From Azospirillum thermophilum (GTDB taxonomy: Bacteria; Pseudomonadota; Alphaproteobacteria; Azospirillales; Azospirillaceae): a DNA stretch of 64,000 bases. The stretch is taken from NCBI RefSeq assembly GCF_003130795.1, contig NZ_CP029353.1:945501-1009500 (forward strand). The letters are read 5' to 3'. Of the stretch, positions 29,052 through 38,823 are shown one piece after another. A program made the position numbers and the translations under genes. Within the stretch, counting starts at the first letter, position 1. Each line of letters starts with the position of its first letter. The notes below the pieces were generated by a model, which saw nothing but the letters and a program-made list of their open reading frames with translations, did not search any database and was not told the origin of the DNA.

Positions 29052-30848
29052 TTACGTTCCAGTGTTCCGAAGGTGCAATCCGTCCGCAGGTCCGGCCTGC
29101 CCGCCGTCCCGTCCGGTCCTCCCTCCGGTCCCCCTTCCCGCCAGGGCGTCCCCGACCCGGTCGGCCAGTTCCGCCCGGCGGTAGGGCTTGCCCAGCACCG
29201 CCCCCTCCGGAAGGTGCGGGGAGTCGTCGTTCAACTCTTCATTGTAGCCGGTCGTCAGCAGGACGGCGGTGTCGGGGGAGCGGCGGCGGAACCGCTCGGC
29301 CAGCACCAGCCCGTTGATCCCACCGGGCATGACGAGGTCGGTGAACAGCAGGTCGATCGGCGGCCCGTGGTCGAGCAGGGCCAGCGCCTCCTCGCCGGAC
29401 CGGGCGGACAGCACCCGGTAGCCGAGCCCCGTCAGGTGCGAGACCGCAAGCTCCCGCACGTCGTCGCTGTCATCGACCACCAGGACGGTCGCCGGGGTGC
29501 CTTCCGATGCGGCGGACGGCTGGCGCGGCACCGGCGCCTGCTGTTCCGCCGGCCGGGCGGCGGCGCGCGGGAACAGCATGCGCAGGGTGGTTCCCTGGCC
29601 GGGTGTGCTCTCGATCTCCAGCCGGCCGCGCGACTGCTGGACGAAGCCGTGGACCATGGCGAGGCCGAGCCCGGTGCCCCGGCCGGGCCCCTTGGTGGTG
29701 AAGAAGGGTTCGGCCGCCCGGCGCAGCACGTCCGGCGGCATGCCGTCGCCGCGGTCGCTGACGCTCAGCGTCACATACTCGCCGGGCGGCAGGTGGTCGC
29801 TTTCGGCCTCGCCGTCGAGCTGGGTCAGGCCGGTGGCGATGACCACCTCGCCGCCGTCCGGCATGGCGTCGCGCGCATTGATGACCACGTTCAGCAGCGC
29901 CATCTCCAGATGGACGGGGTCGAGCTGGCAGGGCGGCAGCGGCGCCCGCAGGTCCAGCCGCAGCGACACCCGGTCGCCCACCGTGCGCGACAGCATGTCG
30001 ACGAACTCGGTCACCAGCGCGTTGAGCCGGACCGGCTTCGGGTCCAGCCGCTGCTTGCGGGCGAAGGTCAGGAGCTGCTGCGTCAGCCGCGCGCCCTGCT
30101 GGGTCGCCCGCTCCGCCAGCTCCAGCGGACGGCGGATCGCCGCCGGATTGGTGTCCAGCAGGTCGGTCATCTGCTCCAGCGTCCCGGCGATGACCTGCAG
30201 CAGGTTGTTGAAGTCGTGCGCCAGCCCGGCGGTCAACTGGCCGATCGCCTCCATCTTCTGCGCCTGGTAGAAGGCCTGCTCCGACACGCGCCGCCGGGTG
30301 ATGTCCATCTGCGAGGCGAAGAAATACAGGAGCTTGCCCTGCGGGTCGAAGACCGGCCCGATGAACAGCGCGTTCCAGAAGGCGCTGCCGTCGCGCTTGT
30401 AGTTCAGCACCTCCAGCGAGATCGGGCGCCGGTTGCGCACCGCCTCGCGGATCTCCGCCACCGTCTCGCGGTCGGTCTGCGCCCCCTGCAGGAAACGGCA
30501 GTTGCGGCCCAGCACCTCGTCCTTCTCATAGCCGGTCAGGTCGAAGAAGGCGCCGTTGGCGAAGACGATGGGATTGTCCGGCTGGTTGGGGTCGGTCACC
30601 ACCATCGGCATGCGCGTCATCGCGACCGCGGCGAAGAACACGTCGCCGCGGCCTTCCAGTCCCGGCTGCGACACCATCCCCATCTGCCAGTGGTGGAGGG
30701 GCGGCCTGCCGGTCGGACTGACGGAGGCCCTGTCGTCCATGCCCTCGGCGGCCAGCCCGGCGCTCGCGTTGCCGCCGCTTCCTTCGGTCCGCACCCGCTC
30801 GGCCGAGTCTCCGGATGGCCCGGCGGACAGCTCGCTGCGATCCGACAT
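29052..30848 (-). CDS. LOV-domain hybrid histidine kinase (predicted blue-light sensor)
   Basis: The 598-residue cytoplasmic protein begins with a disordered stretch of about 70 residues. A PAS domain follows that has the full LOV photoreceptor signature GRNCRFLQG with the flavin-adduct Cys117, then TDRETVAEIREA, NYKRDGSAFWN and the C-terminal Gln in FFASQMDIT. Next come HisKA (GLAHDFNNLLQ), an ATPase domain (GGEVVIATG region, DRGDGMPP, GRGTGLGLAMVHGF) and a receiver with Asp in LLFTDLVMPGG. In LOV kinases blue light forms a Cys-FMN bond and changes kinase activity. ATG 30848 has GGGAG six bases upstream; ATG 30860 is the alternative. The receiver keeps LVVDDSDD and LGKPYRR. Confidence 0.93.
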   Translation of the reverse strand: MSDRSELSAGPSGDSAERVRTEGSGGNASAGLAAEGMDDRASVSPTGRPPLHHWQMGMVSQPGLEGRGDVFFAAVAMTRMPMVVTDPNQPDNPIVFANGAFFDLTGYEKDEVLGRNCRFLQGAQTDRETVAEIREAVRNRRPISLEVLNYKRDGSAFWNALFIGPVFDPQGKLLYFFASQMDITRRRVSEQAFYQAQKMEAIGQLTAGLAHDFNNLLQVIAGTLEQMTDLLDTNPAAIRRPLELAERATQQGARLTQQLLTFARKQRLDPKPVRLNALVTEFVDMLSRTVGDRVSLRLDLRAPLPPCQLDPVHLEMALLNVVINARDAMPDGGEVVIATGLTQLDGEAESDHLPPGEYVTLSVSDRGDGMPPDVLRRAAEPFFTTKGPGRGTGLGLAMVHGFVQQSRGRLEIESTPGQGTTLRMLFPRAAARPAEQQAPVPRQPSAASEGTPATVLVVDDSDDVRELAVSHLTGLGYRVLSARSGEEALALLDHGPPIDLLFTDLVMPGGINGLVLAERFRRRSPDTAVLLTTGYNEELNDDSPHLPEGAVLGKPYRRAELADRVGDALAGRGTGGRTGRDGGQAGPADGLHLRNTGT

Positions 30849-31294
30849 GCCGTCTCCCATCCCATGCTATCCTGCCTGCTGTAAACGCCTGTGCGCCGCG
30901 AAAGTTCACGCGTAGTTCGGCAGCGCGCAGGACATCGAGGACATCGAATTGTCTCATCCGTCCGGCGGAATCCTGCGGGATTTGAGCATTTTCCCAAGAA
31001 CCGGCGCGGCGCGTTTTTCGGATCGAAAGAGTTATGTAAAAAGTTACTTCATATTGTCGGCGAAGTGCGTTGCGTATTTGCCACTGTTTACCTGAGTCTC
31101 GCTCGGTTGCCGAATCTACCGATTTCGTCGGATGCGGCACTATACCCTTTGTTAACCAACAAACCCTACCATGCGCACGATCGCCGGTCCCAGGCAGCGG
31201 GCGGCTCCGGCCGCCGTGCGGCGGCAGGGGCCCAAGGGGTGGCGATGCCGGACGAACCCCGACTTTTCGAAACCCTGGCGGGTCTGGAGCCGAT
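30849..31294. other. AT-richer divergent promoter region between the LOV kinase and the PBP-like gene
   Basis: No gene is supported in this 446-bp stretch. It is visibly richer in A and T than its surroundings between about 31000 and 31170, as expected where two divergent promoters lie. No operator or hexamer pair could be assigned with confidence. Confidence 0.5.
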
Positions 31295-34200
31295 ATGGCG
31301 CGGGTGTGGTTGCGACGTGCGGTCGTGGGTGTTGCGCTGGCGGCGGCGATGGCCGGGCTGGGCGTCGCCGCACAGGAGGAGATGCGGAGCTCCCGTCTGC
31401 AGGCGCGTCTGCTCTCCACCTACGCCCAGGGGATGAGCTTCACGCTGGGCGAGGGGCCGAACCCGGCCGCGCGCTATCCGACCCAGGGTCCCTATAACGA
31501 AAGGTTCGGCTACGTCGGCTTGCCGGGCTATCTGCGGTCGCTGACCGACGACATCTACGCGATCGAACAGCAGGCCCAGCTTTCCCCGCGGCTCGACGGC
31601 TTCATGGCGGCGGGCGGCTTCCCGATCTACCACGAGAAGACCCGCGCCGGGCTCACCATGCTCGACCGCAGCGGGACCACCATGTTTTCCGCCCGCTATC
31701 CGGAGCGGGTCTTCACCAGGTTCGAGGACGTGCCGCCGCTGGTCGCGGACACGCTGCTGTTCATCGAGAACCGCGAGCTTCTGCGCGAGGACGAGCCGCG
31801 CCGCAACCCGGCGGTGGAGTGGGACCGCTTCGCCGGCGCGGTGCTGATGCTGCCGGTACAGTGGGTGAAGCCGGGCACCCGCTCGCCCGGCGGCTCGACG
31901 CTGGCGACGCAGATCGAGAAGTACCGCCATTCCCGGACGGCCAGACGGTGGGCGCGACGGAGAAGCTGCGCCAGATGATCTCGGCCAGCGTGCGCGCCTA
32001 TCTCGACGGCGAGGACACCGGCGGCCAGCGCCGGCGCATCCTGGTCGACTACCTGAACTCCACCCCGCTGACCGCGCGGGCCGGCTTCGGCGAGGTCAAC
32101 GGGCTGGGCGACGGGCTGTGGGCCTGGTTCGGCACCGACCTCGGCATTGCCCAGCAGCTCCTGCGCGACCCGGCGCCGGACGAGCGGACGCTGCAGGTCA
32201 AGGCGCTGGCCTACAAGCAGGTGCTGAGCCTGCTGCTGGCGCAGCGCCGCCCCTCCCACTACCTGATCCAGGACCGTGCGGCGCTGGAGCGGCTGGCCAA
32301 CAGCCACCTGCGGGTGCTGGCGCAGGCCGGCGTGATCGACGAGCGGCTGCGCGACGCCGCCCTGTCGCTGACCCTGAAGTTCCGCGAGGAGGCGCCGCAG
32401 CCGCAGGCCGCCTCCTTCGTCGAGCAGAAGGCGACCAACGCCATCCGCGCCCGCCTGCTGTCGATGCTCGGCGTTCCCAGCCTCTACCAGCTCGACCGCA
32501 CCGACCTGACGGTGCAGACCACGCTCGACGCCGCCACCCAGCAGCGCGTGGTGGAGGTGCTGGGCAAGCTGAACGACCCGGACTTCGCCCGCCAGATGGG
32601 GCTGACCGGCGAGCGGCTGCTCGACTCCAAGAACAACGACCTGTCGAAGATCGTCTACTCCTTCACCCTCTACGAGCGGGGCAGCGACGCCAACTACCTG
32701 CGCGTCCAGGCCGACAACCTCGACCAGCCGCTCGACATCAACGAGGGGGCGAAGCTCGACCTCGGCTCGACGGCCAAGCTGCGCACGCTGACGACCTACC
32801 TGGAGATCATCGCCGAGCTGCACGCCCGCTATGCCCACCTGCCTCGGGAGTTCCTGACGGACGTGGGGGAGGAGGCGTCGGACAACCTGACGCGCTGGGC
32901 GGTGGAGTGGCTGTCGGGCACGCAGAACCGCAGCCTGCAGGCGATGCTCGACGCGGCGATGGAGCGGCGCTACTCGGCCAGCCCGGGCGAGGCCTTCTTC
33001 ACCGGCGGCGGCGTCCACACCTTCGTCAACTTCAACAAGGACGACAACGGCCGCATCCTGACGCTGCAGGAATCGCTGCGCAACTCGGTGAACCTGCCCT
33101 TCATCCGGCTGATGCGCGACATCGTGCAGTTCTACATGGCCGAGGGCGGCGACGACAGCGCCGACATCCTGCAGAACCCGGATCACCCGGCCCGGCAGGC
33201 CTATCTCGCCCGCTTCGCCGACCGCGAGGGCAGCGACTTCATCAACCGCTTCTACACCAGCTACCGCAAGCGCACCCCCGACCAGGCGCTCGACCTGCTG
33301 GCCAGCCGCACCCGCCCGGTGCCGCACCGGCTGGCGGTGATCTTCCGCACCGTCCGTCCCAAGGCCGGCATGGCGGAGTTCGGCCGCTTCATGCGCGCCC
33401 GGCTGCCCGACGCCAAGCTGAGCGACGCCGACCTCGCCTCGCTCTACAGCAAGTACGGGCCGGACCGCTTCTCGCTGAACGACCTCGGCTATCTCGCCCG
33501 TGTCCATCCGCTGGAGCTGTGGCTGGTCGGCTATCTGCAGACCAATCCCGACGCCAAGCGGCAGGAGGTGCTGGACGCCAGCATCCGCGAGCGGCAGGAG
33601 AGCTACACCTGGCTGTTCAAGAAGGGGCAGGCGGCGCAGAACACCCGCATCCGCATCGGGCTGGAGGAGGAGGCCTTCCGCCGCATCACCGAGCAGTGGC
33701 GCAAGGTCGGCTACCCGTTCGAGACGCTGATCCCGTCCTTCGCCACGGCCATCGGCAGCTCGGCCGACCGGCCGGCGGCACTGGCCGAGCTGGTCGGCAT
33801 CATCCTGAACGACGGCGTCCGCCAGCCGATGGTGCGCGTCAAGTCGCTCCACTTCGCCGAGGGCACGCCCTACGAGGCGAAGGTCGGGCTCGGCCCGCTG
33901 GAGGGCCGCCGGGTCCTGCGCCCGGAGGTCTGCGCCACCCTGCGCCGCGCCCTGATGGACGTGGCGCAGAACGGCACGGCCAAGCGCGTCTGGGGCAGCT
34001 TCAAGGACGGTTCCGGCCAGATCCTGCCGGTCGGCGGCAAGACCGGCACCGGCGACCACCGGCTCGACCGTTACGGTCCCGGCGGCGTGCTGATCGAATC
34101 GCGGGCGGTCAACCGCACGGCGACCTTCGTCTTCTACGTCGGCGACCGCTTCTTCGGCACCATGACCGCCTTCGTCCATGGGCCGGAGGCCGACCACTAC

Positions 34201-34323
34201 CGCTTCACCAGCGCGCTTCCCGCCCAGCTCCTGAAGAGCCTCGCCCCCGCGCTGCAGCCCCTGATCGACCCGCCCGGCAACACCCGCACCGCCGAAACCG
34301 GCAAGGTGCCGACCGGGCTGTAG
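31295..34323 (+). pseudogene. Class A penicillin-binding-protein-like transglycosylase/transpeptidase, one frameshift as sequenced
   Basis: The repaired protein has 1009 residues. A membrane anchor (about residues 8-27) precedes a region resembling the GT51 glycosyltransferase (IENRELL, PGGSTLATQIEKYRHSPDGQT, EKLRQM, ILVDYLNSTPL), somewhat degenerate because the usual ED..F..H reads ENRELLRED. The transpeptidase has all three motifs: STAK (Ser492, Lys495), SVN (598) and KTG (916). The SVN-KTG gap of about 318 residues is longer than in standard class A PBPs. A one-base loss in the CCC at 31932-31934 breaks the frame. ATG 31295 follows TGGAG. It is predicted to polymerise or cross-link periplasmic peptidoglycan. 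Confidence 0.82.
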
Positions 34324-34327
34324 GGCG

Positions 34328-35260
34328 TCAGGGCAGGGTGGGGCAGGTTGATCCCCGCAGCGACGACAGCGGGAGCTGCGGTTCGATCTCCACCCGGTTG
34401 CGGCCGGCCTTCTTGGCACGGTAGAGCGCGGCATCGGCGCGGGCCATCAGCGCCTCCAGGCTCGTGTCGGCGCGGGTCAGCCAGGCCAGCCCGATGCTGA
34501 TGGTCAGGGCGAGCGCGCCGCCGCCCTCCAGCGGCAGGGAGGCGGCGGCCAGCCGCTCGCGCAGGCGCTGGCCCGCCGCATAGGCGTTGACCGGGCTGGT
34601 CTCCGGCAGCAGGACGGCGAACTCCTCGCCGCCCAGCCGCCCGATCAGGTCCGGGCCGCGCAGCACCGACTTGCAGACCCGCACCGTCATGCGGATCGCC
34701 TCGTCGCCGGTGGCGTGCCCGTGGGTATCGTTGACCCGCTTGAAATGGTCGATGTCCAGCATCAGCAGCGACAGCGGCCGCTCGTAGCGGCTGGAGCGGG
34801 TCATCTCCTCCGCGCCGCGCTCCAGGAAGCGGCGGCGGTTCAGCGCGCCGGTCAGCGGGTCGGTGGTGGCGAGCCGTTCCAGCTCGCGCTGCATGGCGAC
34901 GACGCGCGACGCCGCAAGCAGCCGGGCGGAGGCCCATTTCCAGTCCAGCGGCTTGCGCAGGAACTCGTCGGCTCCGGCCTCGACCAGCTCGTGGTACTGG
35001 TCGGTCATGCTGCCGGGGATCATGATGATCAGGTAGAGATGGCGCAGCCCCTGGCGGGTGCGCAGGTGCCAGCACAGCTCCAGCCCGGTCATGTCCGCCA
35101 GCCTGATGTCGGCCATGACCACGTCGAAGCGCTCGTGCGCCGTCGCCTCGATCGCCTCGGCCCCGTTGCCGGCGGTGACCGTGCTGCAGCCGAGCTTGTT
35201 CAGCTCGTACACCATCATGTTCCGATGGTGGGGGGAATCATCCACGATCAGGATGCGCAA
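34328..35260 (-). CDS. Response regulator with GGDEF output (PleD/WspR-type diguanylate cyclase)
   Basis: The 310-residue protein has an N-terminal receiver (MRILIVDDSPHHRNMMVYEL, Asp in MADIRLAD about residue 51, RKPLDW) joined to a GGDEF domain: LATTDPLTGALNRRRF, MLDIDHFKRVNDTHGHATGD and the active site RLGGEEF. The inhibitory site RGPD lies five residues before GGEEF, so this cyclase should be feedback-inhibited by c-di-GMP, unlike the one at 17586-18608. Phosphorylation of the receiver is expected to drive dimerisation and c-di-GMP synthesis. Its kinase is not adjacent. It converges on the PBP-like gene with four bases between stops. Confidence 0.92.
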   Translation of the reverse strand: MRILIVDDSPHHRNMMVYELNKLGCSTVTAGNGAEAIEATAHERFDVVMADIRLADMTGLELCWHLRTRQGLRHLYLIIMIPGSMTDQYHELVEAGADEFLRKPLDWKWASARLLAASRVVAMQRELERLATTDPLTGALNRRRFLERGAEEMTRSSRYERPLSLLMLDIDHFKRVNDTHGHATGDEAIRMTVRVCKSVLRGPDLIGRLGGEEFAVLLPETSPVNAYAAGQRLRERLAAASLPLEGGGALALTISIGLAWLTRADTSLEALMARADAALYRAKKAGRNRVEIEPQLPLSSLRGSTCPTLP

Positions 35261-35428
35261 GACGACGGCTCCGCCAGTCGATGTCCCTGCGTTTATGGAT
35301 CAAGCGCAGGCTCAACGTAAATGGGCGGCTTGTCGGATCGGCTCCCGGATCGGGGGAATATGTCCTCCGGCCGATGACGCGACGTCATCCCCGCCGGACG
35401 TCCTGCCCAGCGCGGTTGTACGACCCGG

Positions 35429-35758
35429 TCAGCTTGCGCGGTGATTGCGGCGCTTGCGCCGGCGGTCCAGCCGGTGGATCCGGTCGATCAGGTCGCCGAT
35501 GGTCGAGGCCTCCTCCACCTCGCCCAGATGCAGCAGCACCCGCACGTAGGTGTCGAGCAGGCCAAGCACCGCCTCCTCGTCCGTCGCCCCCTGGGCCGGC
35601 CGGCCGAAGGCGTCCAGCACCAGGGCGCCGCTGTCGGCGAGCGCCTCCGCCACCTCGTTGATCGCCGACTCGAGCGCGGCGTCATCATCGTCCGGCGCCG
35701 TCAGCACCGGGTCGAGCATGGTGGGGAAGGCAAGTCGTTCGTCGAGATGTCCAGCCAT
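35429..35758 (-). CDS. Hypothetical acidic/helical protein
   Basis: The 109-residue protein is not a family I recognise. It is acidic in the first half (APDDDDAALESAINEVAEAL) and ends in a strongly basic tail (RLDRRRKRRNHR). Predicted to be mostly helical and cytoplasmic, with no signal or membrane segment. ATG 35758 begins MAGHLDERLAF. Confidence 0.55.
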   Translation of the reverse strand: MAGHLDERLAFPTMLDPVLTAPDDDDAALESAINEVAEALADSGALVLDAFGRPAQGATDEEAVLGLLDTYVRVLLHLGEVEEASTIGDLIDRIHRLDRRRKRRNHRAS

Positions 35759-35793
35759 CGGTCGTCCTCGGGGTGTCTTCCTTGAAAATGGCG

Positions 35794-36057
35794 TCAGCAG
35801 ACGGTGTCGGCCAGGGATGTGGGGGCCAGGGATGTGGGGAGCAGGGATGCGGGGGTCAGGGAGTTGGCGGCCAGCACCAGCGCGCTGTCCTGCGCGCTGG
35901 TCAGGTCGGGGCAGCGCGCGGCGGTCTGGCCGTCGATCAGCACGAGCCAGCCGCTGTCGAAGCCGGCGGCCTCGTAGCGCAGTTCGATGGAGCGGCCGGC
36001 GCCGTCCAGCGCGAGCCGATGGGGGGATTTGAAGGACCAGGTGAGATGCAGGGCCAT
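35794..36057 (-). CDS. Hypothetical small protein with C-terminal 5-residue tandem repeats
   Basis: ATG 36057 has a near-perfect AAGGAGGAGG ribosome binding site, so this 87-residue frame is very likely translated; the upstream extension lacks support. Residues 1-60 look like a small beta protein (MALHLTWSFKSPHRLALDG, IELRYEAAGFDSGWLVLIDGQ). The end is built of SLTPA/SLLPT/SLAPT units encoded by a 15-bp tandem repeat. Function is unknown. Confidence 0.6.
   Translation of the reverse strand: MALHLTWSFKSPHRLALDGAGRSIELRYEAAGFDSGWLVLIDGQTAARCPDLTSAQDSALVLAANSLTPASLLPTSLAPTSLADTVC
35809..35868. repeat. Four-unit 15-bp tandem repeat in the 3' end of a small gene
   Basis: Units are GGCCAGGGATGTGGG twice exactly, then GAGCAGGGATGCGGG and GGTCAGGGAGTTGGC. 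The unit length is a multiple of three, so copy-number change keeps the frame and adds or removes five residues. Confidence 0.85.
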
Positions 36058-36423
36058 GATCCTCCTCCTTCGAGGATCCGGGCCTCTGCCGTCCTGGCTG
36101 GTCCGGTTGCGTCGGGGCCGGCGGCAGAGGCGTGCTGGACAGGGAAACGGGACGGCCACCGGAAAACGCCCGGGCCGGCCCCGGCCGCCGTCACGCGATG
36201 ACGGCAGCCACGGCAGGACGGGGCGTAGTCGGTGGTGGAGAGGGCGGGGCCGGGTTTTCCGCCGCGCCATCCGGCTCCGGTCTTCCGACCGGGCAGCATT
36301 CGCTTCTGCTAAATGGGATCTTCCGCCCGGGGAGCAAGGGGGAAGCTGCGGGCGGGAGCGGGCAGCCGGCCCGTTCCGCGGCAGGACAGGGGCGGGCAGG
36401 GCGGACCCGCCCGCCGGACGGGA
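36058..36423. other. Intergenic region with a GC hairpin behind the DUF882 gene
   Basis: No gene is supported. GGCGGGC (36391-36397) and GCCCGCC (36409-36415) form a 7-bp stem just past the stop of the minus-strand DUF882 gene, without a T-run. The strong ribosome binding site of the small gene at 36057 lies at the other edge. Confidence 0.5.
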
Positions 36424-37014
36424 CTACCAGTGGCGCAGCGGGCCGACGTCGACGTGGACGAAATTGCTGTCGGGGTAATAGCCGACTCCGCCGCCGCGCA
36501 GGCTCAGCGCGGCCTTGCGCAGGTGGCCCAGCGGCAGGCCGGGGATGCGCAGGTCGATCGCCTTGCCCTGCATGTGGAAGCTGTTCTGGGCGACGCCGCT
36601 GCCGTCCGCCTCGCGCAGCATCGCGTTCGTCTCGGGCGAGCGGTAGGCGGAGATGACGTGGACCGGATTCCGGCTGCCGATCTTGCGGGTCAGTGCATAG
36701 ACCAGATCCAGCAGCCTCGGGTCCATCGGATGGACGGAGCCGGTCCGGTGGTCGCGCAGCAGCCGGTTGATCTCGCGCATGCCGTCGCGCAGGTAGCGGC
36801 CCTTGGCCCAGTATTCGGCCTGGATGCGCTCGCCGGTGTGCAGGTTCATCAAGGAAAGATGCCGTGGCGGGGCGCGCAGGCCGGCTTCGGATTCGCCCGG
36901 AACCAGGACCGATGCGGCGGCTGCCATGCCCAGCCCGGCCCGCAGAAGGTCGCGGCGGCCAAGACGGCTGCCGGCCCCGCCGGCGGCCGCCGGCGGCAGT
37001 TTGGTCTCTTCCAT
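36424..37014 (-). CDS. DUF882/YcbK-like peptidase-fold protein with Tat signal
   Basis: The 196-residue protein has a twin-arginine signal (GRRDLLRAGLGMAAAASVL, residues 19-37). The mature domain is the M15A-like DUF882 fold: HLSLMNLHTGERIQAEYW, the AYRSPETN motif, NSFHMQGKAIDLRIPG with the zinc-binding His and Asp, and the C-terminal FVHVDVGPLRHW with the last zinc His. Relatives are predicted zinc-dependent peptidoglycan hydrolases, YcbK-like, in the periplasm. The hydrolase role is inferred from fold and zinc ligands. Confidence 0.9.
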   Translation of the reverse strand: MEETKLPPAAAGGAGSRLGRRDLLRAGLGMAAAASVLVPGESEAGLRAPPRHLSLMNLHTGERIQAEYWAKGRYLRDGMREINRLLRDHRTGSVHPMDPRLLDLVYALTRKIGSRNPVHVISAYRSPETNAMLREADGSGVAQNSFHMQGKAIDLRIPGLPLGHLRKAALSLRGGGVGYYPDSNFVHVDVGPLRHW

Positions 37015-37509
37015 GTATCCCCCATTCCCCTGGGCGTTCCGGGCCGGGCAGCAGGGCCTTCACCGGAACGTCCGGTTCTTTAGCGGATTGGGACCAGTTT
37101 CTGTCAAGAAACCAATGATTAAAGAATCGCCGGTCGGGGCTTTCCGGGACTTCCGGCCCGGCCCCGGTCAAGCTGGCCCGCTTCGGTGCGCCCGTCTGTT
37201 CATGTTACATTCTTGAAACCGGCTGTAACCGCTCCGCTCGAGTCGCGGGGGCGGCATCCGGAGGTCTCGCGATGAAGCAGCGGATGTGTCCAGTGAACTC
37301 GTACCGGCCTATGATAAGAATCGGCGCATAGTTAAGGGAAAATTGCTGAAAATTATCGACAACACTGGATGTTTCGACACTCGACATCTGCGAAATAGCA
37401 GAGGACTATACCGAAAGATCGAGCGCAAAAGGGGCAACCGTTCAGGCTTCGGTAAGGAATTGCAGGGCATGATCCAGGTAGCGAAAACATCGCACCGTGT
37501 TGTTTTTCC
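37015..37509. other. AT-rich intergenic region
   Basis: This 495-bp region has no supported gene. From about 37290 to 37500 it is clearly AT-rich compared with the flanks. It should hold the promoter of the minus-strand DUF882 gene and of the pentapeptide gene beginning near 37510. No clean operator or insertion-sequence end was found. Confidence 0.5.
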
Positions 37510-38823
37510 GTGTCCACAGCAAACGCCCTCTCTCCGCAGACCACCCCTTCGTTTCGGTCCGATCAACTGACGGACATGCTCGACAGGCATGCCCGCTGGA
37601 TCAAGGGCCAGCCGGGTGGTGCGCGCGCAAACCTGGCGATGGCCGACCTGGAAGGTGTCGACCTGTCGCACCGGGACCTGCGCGGCGCGCATCTCGTCGG
37701 CGCAAGGATGGCTCGCGGCCGGCTGAACGGCACCAACCTCGCCGGGGCCGACCTGTTCGGCGCCGACCTGCGCGATGCCGACGTCAGCCGCGCCAACCTG
37801 ATGCAGACCGATCTGCGCGGGGCCCGGCTGCGCGACGCCGATTTCTCCAACTCCAACCTGCGCGGCGCCGACATGCGTTCCGGCTCGCTGGAGCCCGGCG
37901 GCAGCGCCCGGCGCGGCAATCCCTCCGATGCCGAGCTGCTGGAGGCCGACGCCGCCCGCCAGATGCACAAGCTCGCCCTGCTGCGCCTGCAGAACGGCAT
38001 GACCGCCGGCGGCGGCATCCCGACCGACCTGACCGGGGCGGTGCTGCGCGGCGCCAACCTGTCGGACGCCGACCTCACCGGCTCGATCCTGCAGAATGCC
38101 GACCTGAGCGGGGCGGTGCTGGCGCGCACCAACCTCAGCGACAGCCGGCTGAACGGCGCCAACCTGTCCGGCGCCGTGCTGGATGGGGCTGTGTTCGACA
38201 ATGCCGATCTGGTGGGCACGCGGCTGACCGACTGCGACCTGTCCCGCACGATGCTGACCACCGCCCAGTTCACCCGGCCGATCGACAGCATCGGATCGGA
38301 GATCCAGCGCATCATCCATGACCATGAACGCTGGATCGACAGCTTCGGCCAGCGCGGCGAGCGGGCGGAGCTGGACGGCGCCGACCTCAGCCGCGCCGAC
38401 CTGCGCAGCGTCAACCTGTCCGCCGCCTGCCTGCGCGGGGCCAACCTTTCGGCGGCGGCGCTGACCGGCGCGCGCCTGATCATGGCCGACCTGTCCGGGG
38501 CGAACCTGGAGGGGGCGAACCTGATGGGCGCCGACCTCAGCGGCGCCAACCTCAGCTATGCCCAGCTCACCGGGGCCGACCTGACGCGGGTCCGGCTCGG
38601 CCCGGCGGAGATCAAGGATCCGTCGGGACGGCCGACCGGCCGCTCCTGGGCGGCGAACCTGATGGGGGCCGACCTGCGCGGCGCCTTCCTCGTCGGCACG
38701 ACGCTGGCGCAGGCCAACCTGACCGACGCCAACCTCGCGCGGGCCGACCTGGACGGCGCCGACCTCAGCGGGGCCAAGCTGCAGCGGGCGAATCTTCCGG
38801 GCCGGCTGCCCCGCCGCCGCTAA
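37510..38823 (+). CDS. Pentapeptide-repeat protein, paralogue of 5259-6742 without PilZ
   Basis: The 437-residue protein is made of two runs of A(D/N)LxG repeats, each opened by a helical module: LDRHARWIKGQPGGARANL near residue 24 and HDHERWIDSFGQRGERAEL near residue 272. The end has GRSWAANLMGADLRGAFL, matching GRAWPTNFEGADFSDADL in the 5259-6742 protein, but stops in PGRLPRRR with no PilZ domain. No signal peptide is seen. The GTG at 37510 is the first start in frame but lacks a clear ribosome binding site; ATG 37576 is possible. The role of these beta-helix proteins is unknown. Confidence 0.82.
   Translation: MSTANALSPQTTPSFRSDQLTDMLDRHARWIKGQPGGARANLAMADLEGVDLSHRDLRGAHLVGARMARGRLNGTNLAGADLFGADLRDADVSRANLMQTDLRGARLRDADFSNSNLRGADMRSGSLEPGGSARRGNPSDAELLEADAARQMHKLALLRLQNGMTAGGGIPTDLTGAVLRGANLSDADLTGSILQNADLSGAVLARTNLSDSRLNGANLSGAVLDGAVFDNADLVGTRLTDCDLSRTMLTTAQFTRPIDSIGSEIQRIIHDHERWIDSFGQRGERAELDGADLSRADLRSVNLSAACLRGANLSAAALTGARLIMADLSGANLEGANLMGADLSGANLSYAQLTGADLTRVRLGPAEIKDPSGRPTGRSWAANLMGADLRGAFLVGTTLAQANLTDANLARADLDGADLSGAKLQRANLPGRLPRRR

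Noticed and set aside
37015-37509. tRNA gene or attachment site in the AT-rich gap
   Set aside because: No cloverleaf, TTCGA arm or flanking direct repeat was seen, and there is no integrase in the window.
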